A stretch of 64,000 bases of DNA. It comes from an uncultured Bacteroides sp. GTDB lineage: Bacteria > Bacteroidota > Bacteroidia > Bacteroidales > Bacteroidaceae. The notes under the pieces are model-generated. The model saw nothing but the letters and a program-made list of their open reading frames with translations, was not told the origin of the DNA and made no database searches. Within the stretch, counting starts at the first letter, position 1, and each line of letters opens with the position of its first letter. A program made the position numbers and the translations under genes. Below, in pieces: positions 33,129-41,404 of this stretch. The stretch covers positions 1 through 64,000 of the forward strand of contig UQPQ01000010.1 of NCBI GenBank assembly GCA_900542985.1, in the 5' to 3' direction.

Positions 33129-34355
33129 TTACTTCAACAATCGCTTGCTCAAGAAACGTACCGGATACCATACAGAAAGAAAACCTACGGCCAATACTGT
33201 AATGAAAATCACTATTACATCTGTCAGATGTACACTCACCGGATAGGCGTCTACCACAAAAGTTCCCGAACTTCCTAAGGCTATCAGGCCATATTTCTGC
33301 TGTAGCCAACATAAGAACAAACCTAATACTACACCAAGTGAAGCTCCGATAAAAGAAATCATACGACCTTCGAACAGGAAAATACGGACAATCTGATTAT
33401 CATTGGCTCCTAAATTTCGTAATGTATTCACATCGTCCCGTTTGTCTATAATAAGCATCGATAATGAACCAATAACATTAAAACTAGCAATGACTAAAAT
33501 AAAGGTAAGGAAAAGGTAAGAGATAAGCTTTTCTATTTCCATGATACGGAAAGTATCTGCCTGCTGCTCGTATCGGTCGGATACACAAAAGTCTTCTCCC
33601 AAAATCTGTTCTATTTTTTCTTTCACAGCATCTGTATCAGCCTCTGGCTTTAATTTCAAATTAATGGCACTGACTTCTGAAGTATACTGAAACAGGTCAC
33701 GGGCAAATCTTAAGGAAGTAAGGATGTAAGAACCGTCATATTTTTCCTGATTAACAGCAAAAACCAAGCCTGAAGAAAATAACTGTCCCGTAGAAAAAGC
33801 TGTAGACGGATTAGCTAAATTGACTTTAGCTCCTCGTTTAGGAGCATAGATTTCGAGAGGATCAAGAAAACGGATACTTGCCCCTAGAGTAGAAAGTAGT
33901 TGAATGCCGGGAATAGCATAGTCGACCACTTCATCGTGAAGAATTAACTCTCCCCTTCCAAATAAAATACTGTCTATGGGGGTAAGACGATCAAAATTAT
34001 CTTCTACACCCTTTAATACAGCCATTGTCTGCTTATCCTGATACTGCACCATAATATTATCTTCCAGAGATTCTGAGCACAGTTCAACTTCCGGAAGCTC
34101 TCGTATCTGCAATATTCTAGGATCTTGTCCATCGAAAACTTTTCCTTTTACAGCCGTTATTTTCAACTGCGGATCGAATGCCGTAAAGAAAGTAGCAACC
34201 AAATCTTGAAAGCCATTGAATACAGAAAGTGTACACACCAAAGCCAATGTAGCCAATGCGACTCCACACACCGAAATGGCAGAAATAACATTGATCGCAT
34301 TATGCGATTTCTTTGAAAAAAGATATCTCTTGGCTATATAAAAAGGGAAGTTCAT
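33129..34355 (-). CDS. LolC/LolE-type ABC transporter permease
   Basis: 408 aa. It shows the MacB/FtsX layout: one N-terminal helix after IAKRYLFSKKSHNAINVISAIS, a periplasmic domain of about 220 residues (about 45-265), then three C-terminal helices with the FtsX core (about 275-400). The KKSHNAINVIS segment is typical of LolC/E, which pull lipoproteins out of the inner membrane for delivery to LolA. The ATPase partner LolD is not beside it. In Bacteroidetes a single protein of this type often replaces the LolC/LolE pair. Confidence 0.87.
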   Translation of the reverse strand: MNFPFYIAKRYLFSKKSHNAINVISAISVCGVALATLALVCTLSVFNGFQDLVATFFTAFDPQLKITAVKGKVFDGQDPRILQIRELPEVELCSESLEDNIMVQYQDKQTMAVLKGVEDNFDRLTPIDSILFGRGELILHDEVVDYAIPGIQLLSTLGASIRFLDPLEIYAPKRGAKVNLANPSTAFSTGQLFSSGLVFAVNQEKYDGSYILTSLRFARDLFQYTSEVSAINLKLKPEADTDAVKEKIEQILGEDFCVSDRYEQQADTFRIMEIEKLISYLFLTFILVIASFNVIGSLSMLIIDKRDDVNTLRNLGANDNQIVRIFLFEGRMISFIGASLGVVLGLFLCWLQQKYGLIALGSSGTFVVDAYPVSVHLTDVIVIFITVLAVGFLSVWYPVRFLSKRLLK

Positions 34356-34370
34356 ATTCTATTGAGGACA

Positions 34371-34489
34371 AATAATTAACAATCAAAAACAAACAATTGA
34401 CCATTGATGTACAAAGTTCGCGTCTACTATTTGTCTGCTTCCTTTGTCTACATTCAGTGGCCAATTGTCAATTGTTTATTGTTTATTTC
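34371..34489. repeat. Intergenic inverted repeat upstream of the LolC/E-like gene
   Basis: AAACAATTGAC (34391-34401) pairs with GTCAATTGTTT (34467-34477), with looser pairing outside (AATAATTAACAAT against ATTGTTTATT and CGATTATT). It fills the 139-bp gap to rbfA. Similar CAATTG-rich hairpins are frequent in Bacteroides intergenic DNA. Confidence 0.55.
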
Positions 34490-34494
34490 GATTA

Positions 34495-34830
34495 TTACTT
34501 CTTCAGTAACTCATCAATATGTGCAGCATAATCCAACGAGTCATCCACAAAGAACTTCAACTCCGGAATGATACGTAATTGATGACGAACACGATTGCCC
34601 AACTCAAAACGAATGGACTTCATATTGTCATTGATATTCTTTACAATTTCCTCGCTACGCTCCGAAGGGAATATACTTAAATATACACGCGCATAACTCA
34701 TATCCGGACTGATACGAACTACACTGACCGATACCAGTACTCCCGACATTGCCTTAGTCTGCAACAAGAATATTTCGCTCAATTCTTTCTGAATAAGACG
34801 AGCAATCTTATTTTGTCTGGTTGTTTCCAT
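34495..34830 (-). CDS. rbfA: Ribosome-binding factor A
   Basis: 111 aa, normal for the family. RbfA binds the 30S neck and assists 16S 5'-end maturation, especially in the cold. The start ETTRQNKIARLIQKELSEIF and the KH-like core VSVVRISPDMSYARVYLSIFP are diagnostic, and the C-terminus RIIPELKFFVDDSLDYAAHI closes the fold. It starts 5 nt after the O-methyltransferase in a minus-strand run. Confidence 0.96.
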   Translation of the reverse strand: METTRQNKIARLIQKELSEIFLLQTKAMSGVLVSVSVVRISPDMSYARVYLSIFPSERSEEIVKNINDNMKSIRFELGNRVRHQLRIIPELKFFVDDSLDYAAHIDELLKK

Positions 34831-34835
34831 ATCTA

Positions 34836-35474
34836 TTACTTTTTACGTATGATAGTCAGCCCGTCACGCAAAGGGAGAATAACCTTCTCCACACGCGTAT
34901 CAGCTGCTACTAAATCATTGAATTTCTTTATTCCGATGGTTTGCGTATCTGTGTGATGCGGTTCTTCGAGCACATGTCCATCCCACAACGTATTGTCAGC
35001 GATAATGTAACCTCCCGAATGCATCTTTTGCAGAATCATTTCATAATATTCTACATAAAAACGCTTGTTCCCATCTACAAATGCCATATCGAAGGTTATA
35101 TCCATCCCTGGCACAATCTCCAGAGCATCGCCAATATAGAACTTTATCTTATCAGCATACGGAGAACCTTCCAGCCACGGACGAGTAAAATCCTCCTGTT
35201 CATCATTGATCTCGAAGGTATGGAGCATTGCTCCTTCCTCCAATCCTTCTGCCAGACAGAGAGCGGAATATCCGCTATAAGTACCTATCTCAAGTACTTG
35301 TTTCGGACGTATCATGCGCACAAACATTTTCAACATACGTCCCTGCAGATGCCCTGAAGCCATACGGGGACGCAATAATTTTACATGCGTCGCCCGATAT
35401 AATGCTTTCAGATAATCTCCTTCTTCATCTATATGTTGAAGTATATACTCATCCAGAGCGTCCGTTTCTTTCAT
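34836..35474 (-). CDS. Class I SAM-dependent O-methyltransferase (catechol-type)
   Basis: 212 aa. The SAM-binding motif LEIGTYSGYS (61-70) and the metal-binding acidic positions in FDMAFVDGNKRFY and IIADNTLWDG match the caffeoyl-CoA/catechol O-methyltransferase family, which uses Mg2+ or Ca2+. The physiological substrate in Bacteroidetes is unknown. It is 16 nt downstream of pyk and 5 nt upstream of rbfA, a gene order that gives no functional hint. Confidence 0.92.
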   Translation of the reverse strand: MKETDALDEYILQHIDEEGDYLKALYRATHVKLLRPRMASGHLQGRMLKMFVRMIRPKQVLEIGTYSGYSALCLAEGLEEGAMLHTFEINDEQEDFTRPWLEGSPYADKIKFYIGDALEIVPGMDITFDMAFVDGNKRFYVEYYEMILQKMHSGGYIIADNTLWDGHVLEEPHHTDTQTIGIKKFNDLVAADTRVEKVILPLRDGLTIIRKK

Positions 35475-35490
35475 ATTACTATGTTATAAC

Positions 35491-36951
35491 TTAGAGGTAA
35501 CGGTTACGATTGGGCAACACGTATTCATCAGCATTTTTCAACACATCACCTACCTGGTTAATTTCAAGGAATGATGTTTTAGTTCCAGCCTTACCGCCGC
35601 TCAAATATGCAACCATGTCTGTTTCCGACAACACGCCATCATTCAACAACTTACGGAGAGCCGTAAAGTAATATTCCTGACCATTTGCTTTTTCTGGCAT
35701 ATAAATAGCTTCCACACCGTAAGAAAGAGCCAAATGACGCATAGTCTTTTCACTATAACAAACAGCCAATACTGGATATTTTCCACGGTAAGCAGCCAAG
35801 CTACGTGCTGTCAAACCACTGAAACTATCTGTAATAATTGCACGAATCGGCAATAAATTAGTAGCACGTACGGCTTGTTTTGCAAGGAATCCAGTTACAT
35901 CTGCATTCTCCGGGGTCAGACGGATAGGAATATCATTTTCTTCCATCTTATCTTTTTCTGCCTGTGCAGCAATCTTCGCCATTGTTTTAACTGCTTCTAC
36001 CGGATATTTACCGTATGCAGTTTCACCACTCAACATCAAAGCATCGGTACGATAATAAATCGCATTAGCAATATCAGTAACTTCAGCACGAGTCGGACGA
36101 GGATTATTAATCATAGTGTGCAGCATCTGAGTTGCTACGATAACCGGCTTTCTTGCCAAAATACATTTCTTAATCAACATACGCTGAATACCCGGAATAC
36201 GTTCTTGAGGAACTTCAATACCCAAGTCGCCACGAGCAACCATTACGCCATCTGCCACTTCCAGGATTTCATCAATATTGTCTACACCTTCCTGGTTTTC
36301 AATTTTAGCGATGATGCGAATACCACTGTTGTGTTCATCCAAAATTTGGCGGATATCCAATACATCTTGTTTATTGCGGACAAAAGAGTGTGCAATATAA
36401 TCAATATCCTTTTCTATTGCATACAAGATGTTATTGCGGTCTTTTTCTGTTAAAGAAGGCAAGTTGATACGTACTCCCGGTACATTTACACTCTTACGGC
36501 TTCCCAATGTAGCATCATTGGTTACTTCACAGTACAAAGTATCTGCATCCTTTTCCTTCACTTCCAGTGCTAACTCTCCATCATCAATCAATACAGATGC
36601 ACCCACTGAAAGATCCTGTACAAATCCTGGATAAGTTACAGCAATACACTCACGAGTTGTTTCCTGATCAGGCTTACCTACAATTTTTACTTTATCTCCA
36701 ATTTTATAATCTATAGGTCCTTCTGCACTTGCTGTTGTACGCACTTCGGGACCTTTGGTATCCATCAAAATAGCGATACGGTTAGACACTTCACGAACGT
36801 TTGCAATTAGCTTTTCAAAGCCTTCACGGTTCGCATGAGCTGTATTCATACGGACCACATTCATACCGGCATTGTAAAGATCTCTGATAAAATCCACTTC
36901 ACAACGCAAATCCGAAATGGACGCAACGATTTTAGTCTGTTTAAGCATCAT
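35491..36951 (-). CDS. pyk: Pyruvate kinase
   Basis: 486 aa. The opening MLKQTKIVASISD with VVRMNTAHANREG, the catalytic-domain segments ILMDTKGPEVRT and IIAKIENQEGVDNIDEI, and the metal/substrate loop MVARGDLGIEVP are all present. Pyruvate kinase turns PEP and ADP into pyruvate and ATP at the end of glycolysis. The C-terminal domain (about 345-486) binds allosteric effectors in the family. Two adjacent ATGs (36951, 36948) are possible starts. It is 20 nt downstream of aroQ. Confidence 0.97.
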   Translation of the reverse strand: MMLKQTKIVASISDLRCEVDFIRDLYNAGMNVVRMNTAHANREGFEKLIANVREVSNRIAILMDTKGPEVRTTASAEGPIDYKIGDKVKIVGKPDQETTRECIAVTYPGFVQDLSVGASVLIDDGELALEVKEKDADTLYCEVTNDATLGSRKSVNVPGVRINLPSLTEKDRNNILYAIEKDIDYIAHSFVRNKQDVLDIRQILDEHNSGIRIIAKIENQEGVDNIDEILEVADGVMVARGDLGIEVPQERIPGIQRMLIKKCILARKPVIVATQMLHTMINNPRPTRAEVTDIANAIYYRTDALMLSGETAYGKYPVEAVKTMAKIAAQAEKDKMEENDIPIRLTPENADVTGFLAKQAVRATNLLPIRAIITDSFSGLTARSLAAYRGKYPVLAVCYSEKTMRHLALSYGVEAIYMPEKANGQEYYFTALRKLLNDGVLSETDMVAYLSGGKAGTKTSFLEINQVGDVLKNADEYVLPNRNRYL

Positions 36952-36971
36952 ATTATTTCTATATAAAACAG

Positions 36972-37400
36972 TTATTTATTTCTTTCTGTTAACAGGGCCT
37001 CTACCCCAAGTCGATAAGAATCCAATCCAAACCCACAAATAACGCCTTTACACGCACAAGATATCATAGATTTATGTCTGAACTCTTCTCTAGCATGGAC
37101 ATTGGAAATATGTACTTCTATTACAGGAGCTGTAATAGCGCGAATAGCGTCCTGTAAAGCGATGGAGGTATGTGTATAAGCACCCGCATTTAATATTATC
37201 CCATCACAGGAGAAACCGACCTCATGAAGCCGGTTAATCATCTCTCCCTCCACATTCGACTGATAATACCCTATCTCTATTTCCGGATACTTCGCTTTAA
37301 GCTGCTGCAGATAATCTTCGAAAGAAACTGCACCGTAAATGGAAGGTTCTCTTTTGCCCAACAAGTTGATATTAGGGCCATTGATGATTTGTATGTTCAT
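36972..37400 (-). CDS. aroQ: 3-dehydroquinate dehydratase, type II
   Basis: 142 aa from the ATG at 37400 (MNIQIINGPNINLLGKREPS). A longer reading from 37514 would cross the divergent xerD promoter and start, so I reject it. The catalytic Tyr/Arg region near GKREPSIYG, the NAGAYTHTSIALQDAI segment and EVHISN are intact. AroQ catalyses the third step of the shikimate pathway. It heads the aroQ-pyk-methyltransferase-rbfA run and is divergent from xerD. Confidence 0.96.
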   Translation of the reverse strand: MNIQIINGPNINLLGKREPSIYGAVSFEDYLQQLKAKYPEIEIGYYQSNVEGEMINRLHEVGFSCDGIILNAGAYTHTSIALQDAIRAITAPVIEVHISNVHAREEFRHKSMISCACKGVICGFGLDSYRLGVEALLTERNK

Positions 37401-37425
37401 ATCTGTTTTTCTCCTGAAGTTTTCA

Positions 37426-37456
37426 TACATTTGTCGAGAAATTTGCGACAAATATA
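37426..37456. promoter_or_regulatory. Divergent xerD/aroQ promoters sharing an inverted repeat
   Basis: TACATTTG (37426-37433) points toward xerD, and TATATTTG on the minus strand (37449-37456) points toward aroQ. They are embedded in TTTGTCG-N9-CGACAAA (37430-37452). Each -7 box lies outside the other's spacer, so simultaneous occupancy by polymerase would be hard. Confidence 0.5.
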
Positions 37457-37466
37457 CGAAAAAAGA

Positions 37467-38378
37467 ATGAAATCTCACGAGAAAAATGAAAAGATAATAA
37501 TAAAGTATAGACAATACTTAACCTTGGAAAAGTCGTTATCAGATAATACGATACAGGCTTACCTTACCGATCTAGATAAACTTTTTGCCTATTTGACACT
37601 GGAAAACATCCATTACGCAGATATTACATTACACGATCTGGAACAATTCGTAGCTGGATTACACGACATTGGTATACACCCTCGCTCGCAAGCACGTATT
37701 ATTTCTGGCATTCGTTCCTTTTACCACTATTTACTTCTAGAAGACTACATTGCACAAGACCCTACCGAATTGTTGGAGGCGCCACAAATAGGGAAACATT
37801 TGCCTGATGTACTGACAGTAGAAGAAATAGATCGTCTGATTGGCTCTATAGACCGAAGTACCCGGGAAGGACAACGTAACTGCGCCATTTTAGAAACTTT
37901 ATATAGTTGTGGACTACGAGTCTCAGAATTATGCAACTTGAAACTATCTGATCTATATCTTAACGAAGGATTTATAAAAGTAGAAGGAAAAGGAAACAAG
38001 CAGCGATTAGTTCCAATTTCCCCCCGAGCTATCACCGAACTAAAAAACTACTTTATCAGCAGAGGAAAAGGTTTGATTAAACCAGAGTTTGAAGACTTTG
38101 TTTTCATAAGCCGGTTTGGGAAAAACATCTCTCGTATCATGGTTTTTCACATCATCAAAGAACTAGCTAGCAGGATCGGTTTAACAAAAGAAATCAGCCC
38201 CCACACCTTCCGACATTCTTTTGCAACACATTTACTTGAAGGAGGAGCTAATCTTCGTGCCATACAGTGTATGCTGGGACATGAAAGTATTGGAACGACC
38301 GAAATTTACACACATATTGACCGAAGCAGACTCCGCCAAGAAATTATAGAACATCACCCCCGGAATAAGAAAAAATGA
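37467..38378 (+). CDS. xerD: Tyrosine recombinase XerD-type
   Basis: 303 aa from the ATG at 37467 (MKSHEKNEKIIIKYRQY). The N-terminal SAM-like core-binding domain (about 8-95) is followed by the catalytic domain with Arg151, Lys175, His246, Arg249, His272 and nucleophile Tyr281. XerC/XerD resolve chromosome dimers at dif. The housekeeping location between aroQ and a lipoprotein, and the intact pentad plus Tyr, favour the chromosomal recombinase over a mobile-element integrase. A dif site was not found here. Confidence 0.93.
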   Translation: MKSHEKNEKIIIKYRQYLTLEKSLSDNTIQAYLTDLDKLFAYLTLENIHYADITLHDLEQFVAGLHDIGIHPRSQARIISGIRSFYHYLLLEDYIAQDPTELLEAPQIGKHLPDVLTVEEIDRLIGSIDRSTREGQRNCAILETLYSCGLRVSELCNLKLSDLYLNEGFIKVEGKGNKQRLVPISPRAITELKNYFISRGKGLIKPEFEDFVFISRFGKNISRIMVFHIIKELASRIGLTKEISPHTFRHSFATHLLEGGANLRAIQCMLGHESIGTTEIYTHIDRSRLRQEIIEHHPRNKKK

Positions 38379-38471
38379 CAAATAGAAGATTTTTCCAGCT
38401 TTTTTGACGGTTTTTCTTCACATTTGCTAAAAAAAACAGATATAAAAGTCAACAGATAAGGGAGTTTTTCT

Positions 38472-38479
38472 TATCTTTG
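38472..38479 (+). promoter_or_regulatory. -7 box for the TPR lipoprotein gene
   Basis: TATCTTTG fits the consensus and lies 64 nt before the ATG at 38544. The leader of about 55 nt is unusually long for this region. No clear -33 TTG was seen. Confidence 0.5.
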
Positions 38480-38543
38480 CCCCAAATAAATTTGAGTAAA
38501 CAAAGATATTATACAATATTTATAAACCTAATATTAAAAAATC

Positions 38544-40220
38544 ATGATTAAGAAGTTGTATTTGCCTTTAGTGGCATTGTTAGTCTTTGCCCTTTCTTCA
38601 TGTGGTAAGATGGGCGAATTGTCTGCTGACTACTTCACTACTAACCCAGAAGTTCTGGAAGCTGTGGGTGGTAAAGTTCCTGTTACTATTACAGGTAAAT
38701 TCCCTGAAAAGTACTTCAAGAAAAACGCTACTGTTGAAGTTACTCCAGTTTTGAGATGGAATGGTGGCGAAGCAAAAGGACAGGCTGCTGTATTCCAGGG
38801 AGAAAAAGTTCAAGGTAATGACCAAACTATTGCTTACAAAGCTGGTGGTACTTACACAATGAAAGCTTCTTTCGACTATGTTCCAGAAATGGCGAAATCT
38901 GAATTGTTCTTGGATTTCAAGATCAAACAGGGAAAGAAAGAATACACTATTCCTTCTGTAAAAATTGCAGATGGTGTAATTGCTACATCTGAATTGCCTA
39001 CAGTAGGTTCTGCTAACGCTGCTTTGGCTCCAGACGCATTCCAGCGTATCATCAAACAGGCTAAAGAAGCACAGATCATGTTCTTGATCCAGCAGGCTAA
39101 CTTGCGTGCAAGCGAATTGAAATCTGAAGGTTTGAAAGACTTCCACAAACAGGTAGTAACTGTAGCTGGTGACACTAAGAACTACAAACTGAATGATATC
39201 ACAATCTCTGCTTACGCTTCTCCTGATGGTGGTGTGAAACTGAATACAGGTTTGGCTGAAGACCGTCAGAACAACACTGAAAAATACATGAAACAGCAGT
39301 TGAAGAAAGGTAAGATTGAAACTACTGTAGAAGCTACTTACACTGCTCAGGACTGGGAAGGTTTCCAGGAGTTGGTTTCTAAATCAAGCATTCAGGACAA
39401 AGACCTGATCTTGCGTGTTCTTTCTATGTATCAGGATCCTGAACAACGTGAAACAGAAATCAAAAACATCTCTTCTGTTTACAAAACTTTGGCTGACGAA
39501 ATTCTGCCTCAATTGCGTCGTGCTCGTTTGACAGCTAACTACGACGTTATCGGACGTAGCGATGAAGAAATCAACGAAGCATTTGATACTGATGCTAAAG
39601 TATTAAGCGTAGACGAATTGTTGTACGCTGCAACTTTGACTCAGGACAAAGCTCGTCAGGAAGCTATTTACAAGAAAACTACAGAATTGTATCCTAGCGA
39701 TTATCGTGCATACAACAACTTGGGTATGATGGCTTACGCTGCAAACGACAAAGCAGCTGCTGAAAACTACTTCAAACAGGCTGCTAGCAAAAACGCTAAT
39801 GCTCCTGAAGTAAACACTAACCTTGGTTTGTGCGAATTAGTAAAAGGTAATGTTGCTAACGCTGAAACTTACTTGAGCAAATCAACTGGTGCAAATACTG
39901 CAAACGAAGCTTTGGGTAACTTGTACATCAAGCAAGGTCAGTATGACAAAGCTGTAGCTGCATTCGGTGACACTAAGACTAACTCAGCTGCTTTGGCTCA
40001 GATCTTGGCTAAAGATTACAACAAAGCTAAGAATACTTTGAACGCAGTGAAAAACGCTGATGCTTACACAGACTACTTGATGGCTGTTGTTGGTGCAAGA
40101 ACAAACAATGCTGACTTGGTTAAATCAAGCATGGAAAAAGTAGCTCAGAAAGATGCTGCTTTGGCTGCAAAAGCTGCTGATGACCGTGAATTTGCTAAAT
40201 ATGCAAACGAAATCAAATAA
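38544..40220 (+). CDS. TPR-containing lipoprotein with OmpA-like motif, probably abundant
   Basis: 558 aa with a lipoprotein signal ending FALSSC (Cys20). Residues about 25-150 form a beta-rich domain. A central block has ISAYASPDGGVKLNTGLAEDRQ-type spacing (about 222-243), reminiscent of the OmpA-C peptidoglycan-binding motif. From about 360 on there are TPR units such as DYRAYNNLGMMAYAANDKAAAENYFKQA. Codon use is strongly biased (GCT, GGT, AAC, GAA, TTG), unlike neighbouring genes, which suggests very high expression. It has its own promoter and strong terminator. I infer a major outer-membrane lipoprotein; the exact role is unknown. Confidence 0.82.
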   Translation: MIKKLYLPLVALLVFALSSCGKMGELSADYFTTNPEVLEAVGGKVPVTITGKFPEKYFKKNATVEVTPVLRWNGGEAKGQAAVFQGEKVQGNDQTIAYKAGGTYTMKASFDYVPEMAKSELFLDFKIKQGKKEYTIPSVKIADGVIATSELPTVGSANAALAPDAFQRIIKQAKEAQIMFLIQQANLRASELKSEGLKDFHKQVVTVAGDTKNYKLNDITISAYASPDGGVKLNTGLAEDRQNNTEKYMKQQLKKGKIETTVEATYTAQDWEGFQELVSKSSIQDKDLILRVLSMYQDPEQRETEIKNISSVYKTLADEILPQLRRARLTANYDVIGRSDEEINEAFDTDAKVLSVDELLYAATLTQDKARQEAIYKKTTELYPSDYRAYNNLGMMAYAANDKAAAENYFKQAASKNANAPEVNTNLGLCELVKGNVANAETYLSKSTGANTANEALGNLYIKQGQYDKAVAAFGDTKTNSAALAQILAKDYNKAKNTLNAVKNADAYTDYLMAVVGARTNNADLVKSSMEKVAQKDAALAAKAADDREFAKYANEIK

Positions 40221-40244
40221 TCATTGATTCTCTCATAACACGGA

Positions 40245-40277
40245 AAGCCGGAATACTTCTGTATTCCGGCTTTTTTA
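40245..40277 (+). terminator. Strong terminator after the TPR lipoprotein gene
   Basis: Stem AAGCCGGAATAC / GTATTCCGGCTT with a TTCT tetraloop and a following T tract (TTTTTT). Confidence 0.95.
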
Positions 40278-40357
40278 TTATATTCTTCAAAAATAAGAGC
40301 AATTTATCATGCTTGATATCTGTTATTTATGTATTTTCGCAAGAAAGAACAAGAAAT

Positions 40358-41395
40358 ATGAAAATTCATACTCCTCCACAATTGATCTTATTACTTGCAC
40401 TATTGTGCATGACATCATGCAAGAAAGCGTCAAATTTTGAGCTTTATGGCGAACTGGAAGATCTAAAAGAAGAGCAAATTGTAGTAGTTTACGATGATCC
40501 TGTATCCAAAACCGATACAATCTTTCCCGAAAACGGGAAATTTACTTATACATTCACTCCCGACACCACAACCTTATTCCGTTTGGTCTCTTCCCAAGGA
40601 GAGGTAATTCCTTTTTTCGCAGATAAATCCATCCGTGTACAACTAAAGGGCAGTTTCTCACATCCTATTATTCAAGGGAATGGTGATAATAAAACGTACG
40701 GAGAATTTCTAGCCAACATCCAAAAACTGAATGGAGACAGCATTGGACAAATAAAAATGGCAGAAGAATTTATTCGTACACACCTAAACTCGTTTGCTTC
40801 AGCCTATATTCTCAACCAGTATTTCGTGCAAACGCCCAACCCCAATTTAGAACAAATTGCTGCTTTAGCCGAGCCTTTACATGGTTCAGTAAAGGACAGC
40901 CGAATTATCAACAGTATATTCCATATTCTCCCAAACAACAAAAATAAATCATCTTCGTCCAACTACTTAAACTACTTTTCCTATAAAGACCGTAAAAATA
41001 AATACATTACATGGACAAGTAGCAATGGTAATATTTTTACGCTTATCAATTTTTGGGCAAGTTGGCATTCTGGTAGCATGGCGATACGTGATTCTTTATT
41101 TAAAATTCCAACCAACTTGAAAAATGAAAATTATCGTGTATTGAATATCTCTTTAGACTATGACAAAAATGCATGGCTCAAGGCATGTAAAGAAGATTCT
41201 AAACAATGGATTGAAGTATGCGATTATAAAGGATGGAACACACAAGTAGTAAAACAAAATAAAATTTACCAACTGCCTGCTAATATTTTGGTCGACCAGA
41301 GCCGCAAAGTAATGGGGACCAATCTCTACGGAGAAGAACTACACCAAAAAGTTCTTCAACTTATTAAAGAAGACAAAGAAAAGAAAAACAACTAA
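40358..41395 (+). CDS. Thioredoxin-fold lipoprotein lacking the CXXC redox motif
   Basis: 345 aa from the ATG at 40358 (MKIHTPPQLILL). A lipoprotein signal ends MTSC (Cys21). Residues about 25-110 resemble the DUF4369 beta domain found before TlpA/ResA-like thioredoxin folds. The thioredoxin part has NFWASWHSGS (231-240), where the usual WCxxC is replaced by W-H237-S-G-S240, so both redox cysteines are missing. Other fold marks (ISLDYD, QLPANILVDQSRKV with the cis-Pro, then KVLQLIKE) remain. It is 9 nt before yifB. It cannot act as a thiol oxidoreductase and may be a binding or structural paralogue. Confidence 0.85.
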   Translation: MKIHTPPQLILLLALLCMTSCKKASNFELYGELEDLKEEQIVVVYDDPVSKTDTIFPENGKFTYTFTPDTTTLFRLVSSQGEVIPFFADKSIRVQLKGSFSHPIIQGNGDNKTYGEFLANIQKLNGDSIGQIKMAEEFIRTHLNSFASAYILNQYFVQTPNPNLEQIAALAEPLHGSVKDSRIINSIFHILPNNKNKSSSSNYLNYFSYKDRKNKYITWTSSNGNIFTLINFWASWHSGSMAIRDSLFKIPTNLKNENYRVLNISLDYDKNAWLKACKEDSKQWIEVCDYKGWNTQVVKQNKIYQLPANILVDQSRKVMGTNLYGEELHQKVLQLIKEDKEKKNN

Positions 41396-41404
41396 TATTA
41401 CCTC

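Noticed and set aside
37467..38378. xerD considered as the integrase of a mobile element
   Set aside because: It sits between housekeeping genes with no att repeats, excision or mobilisation genes and looks like the chromosomal XerD.
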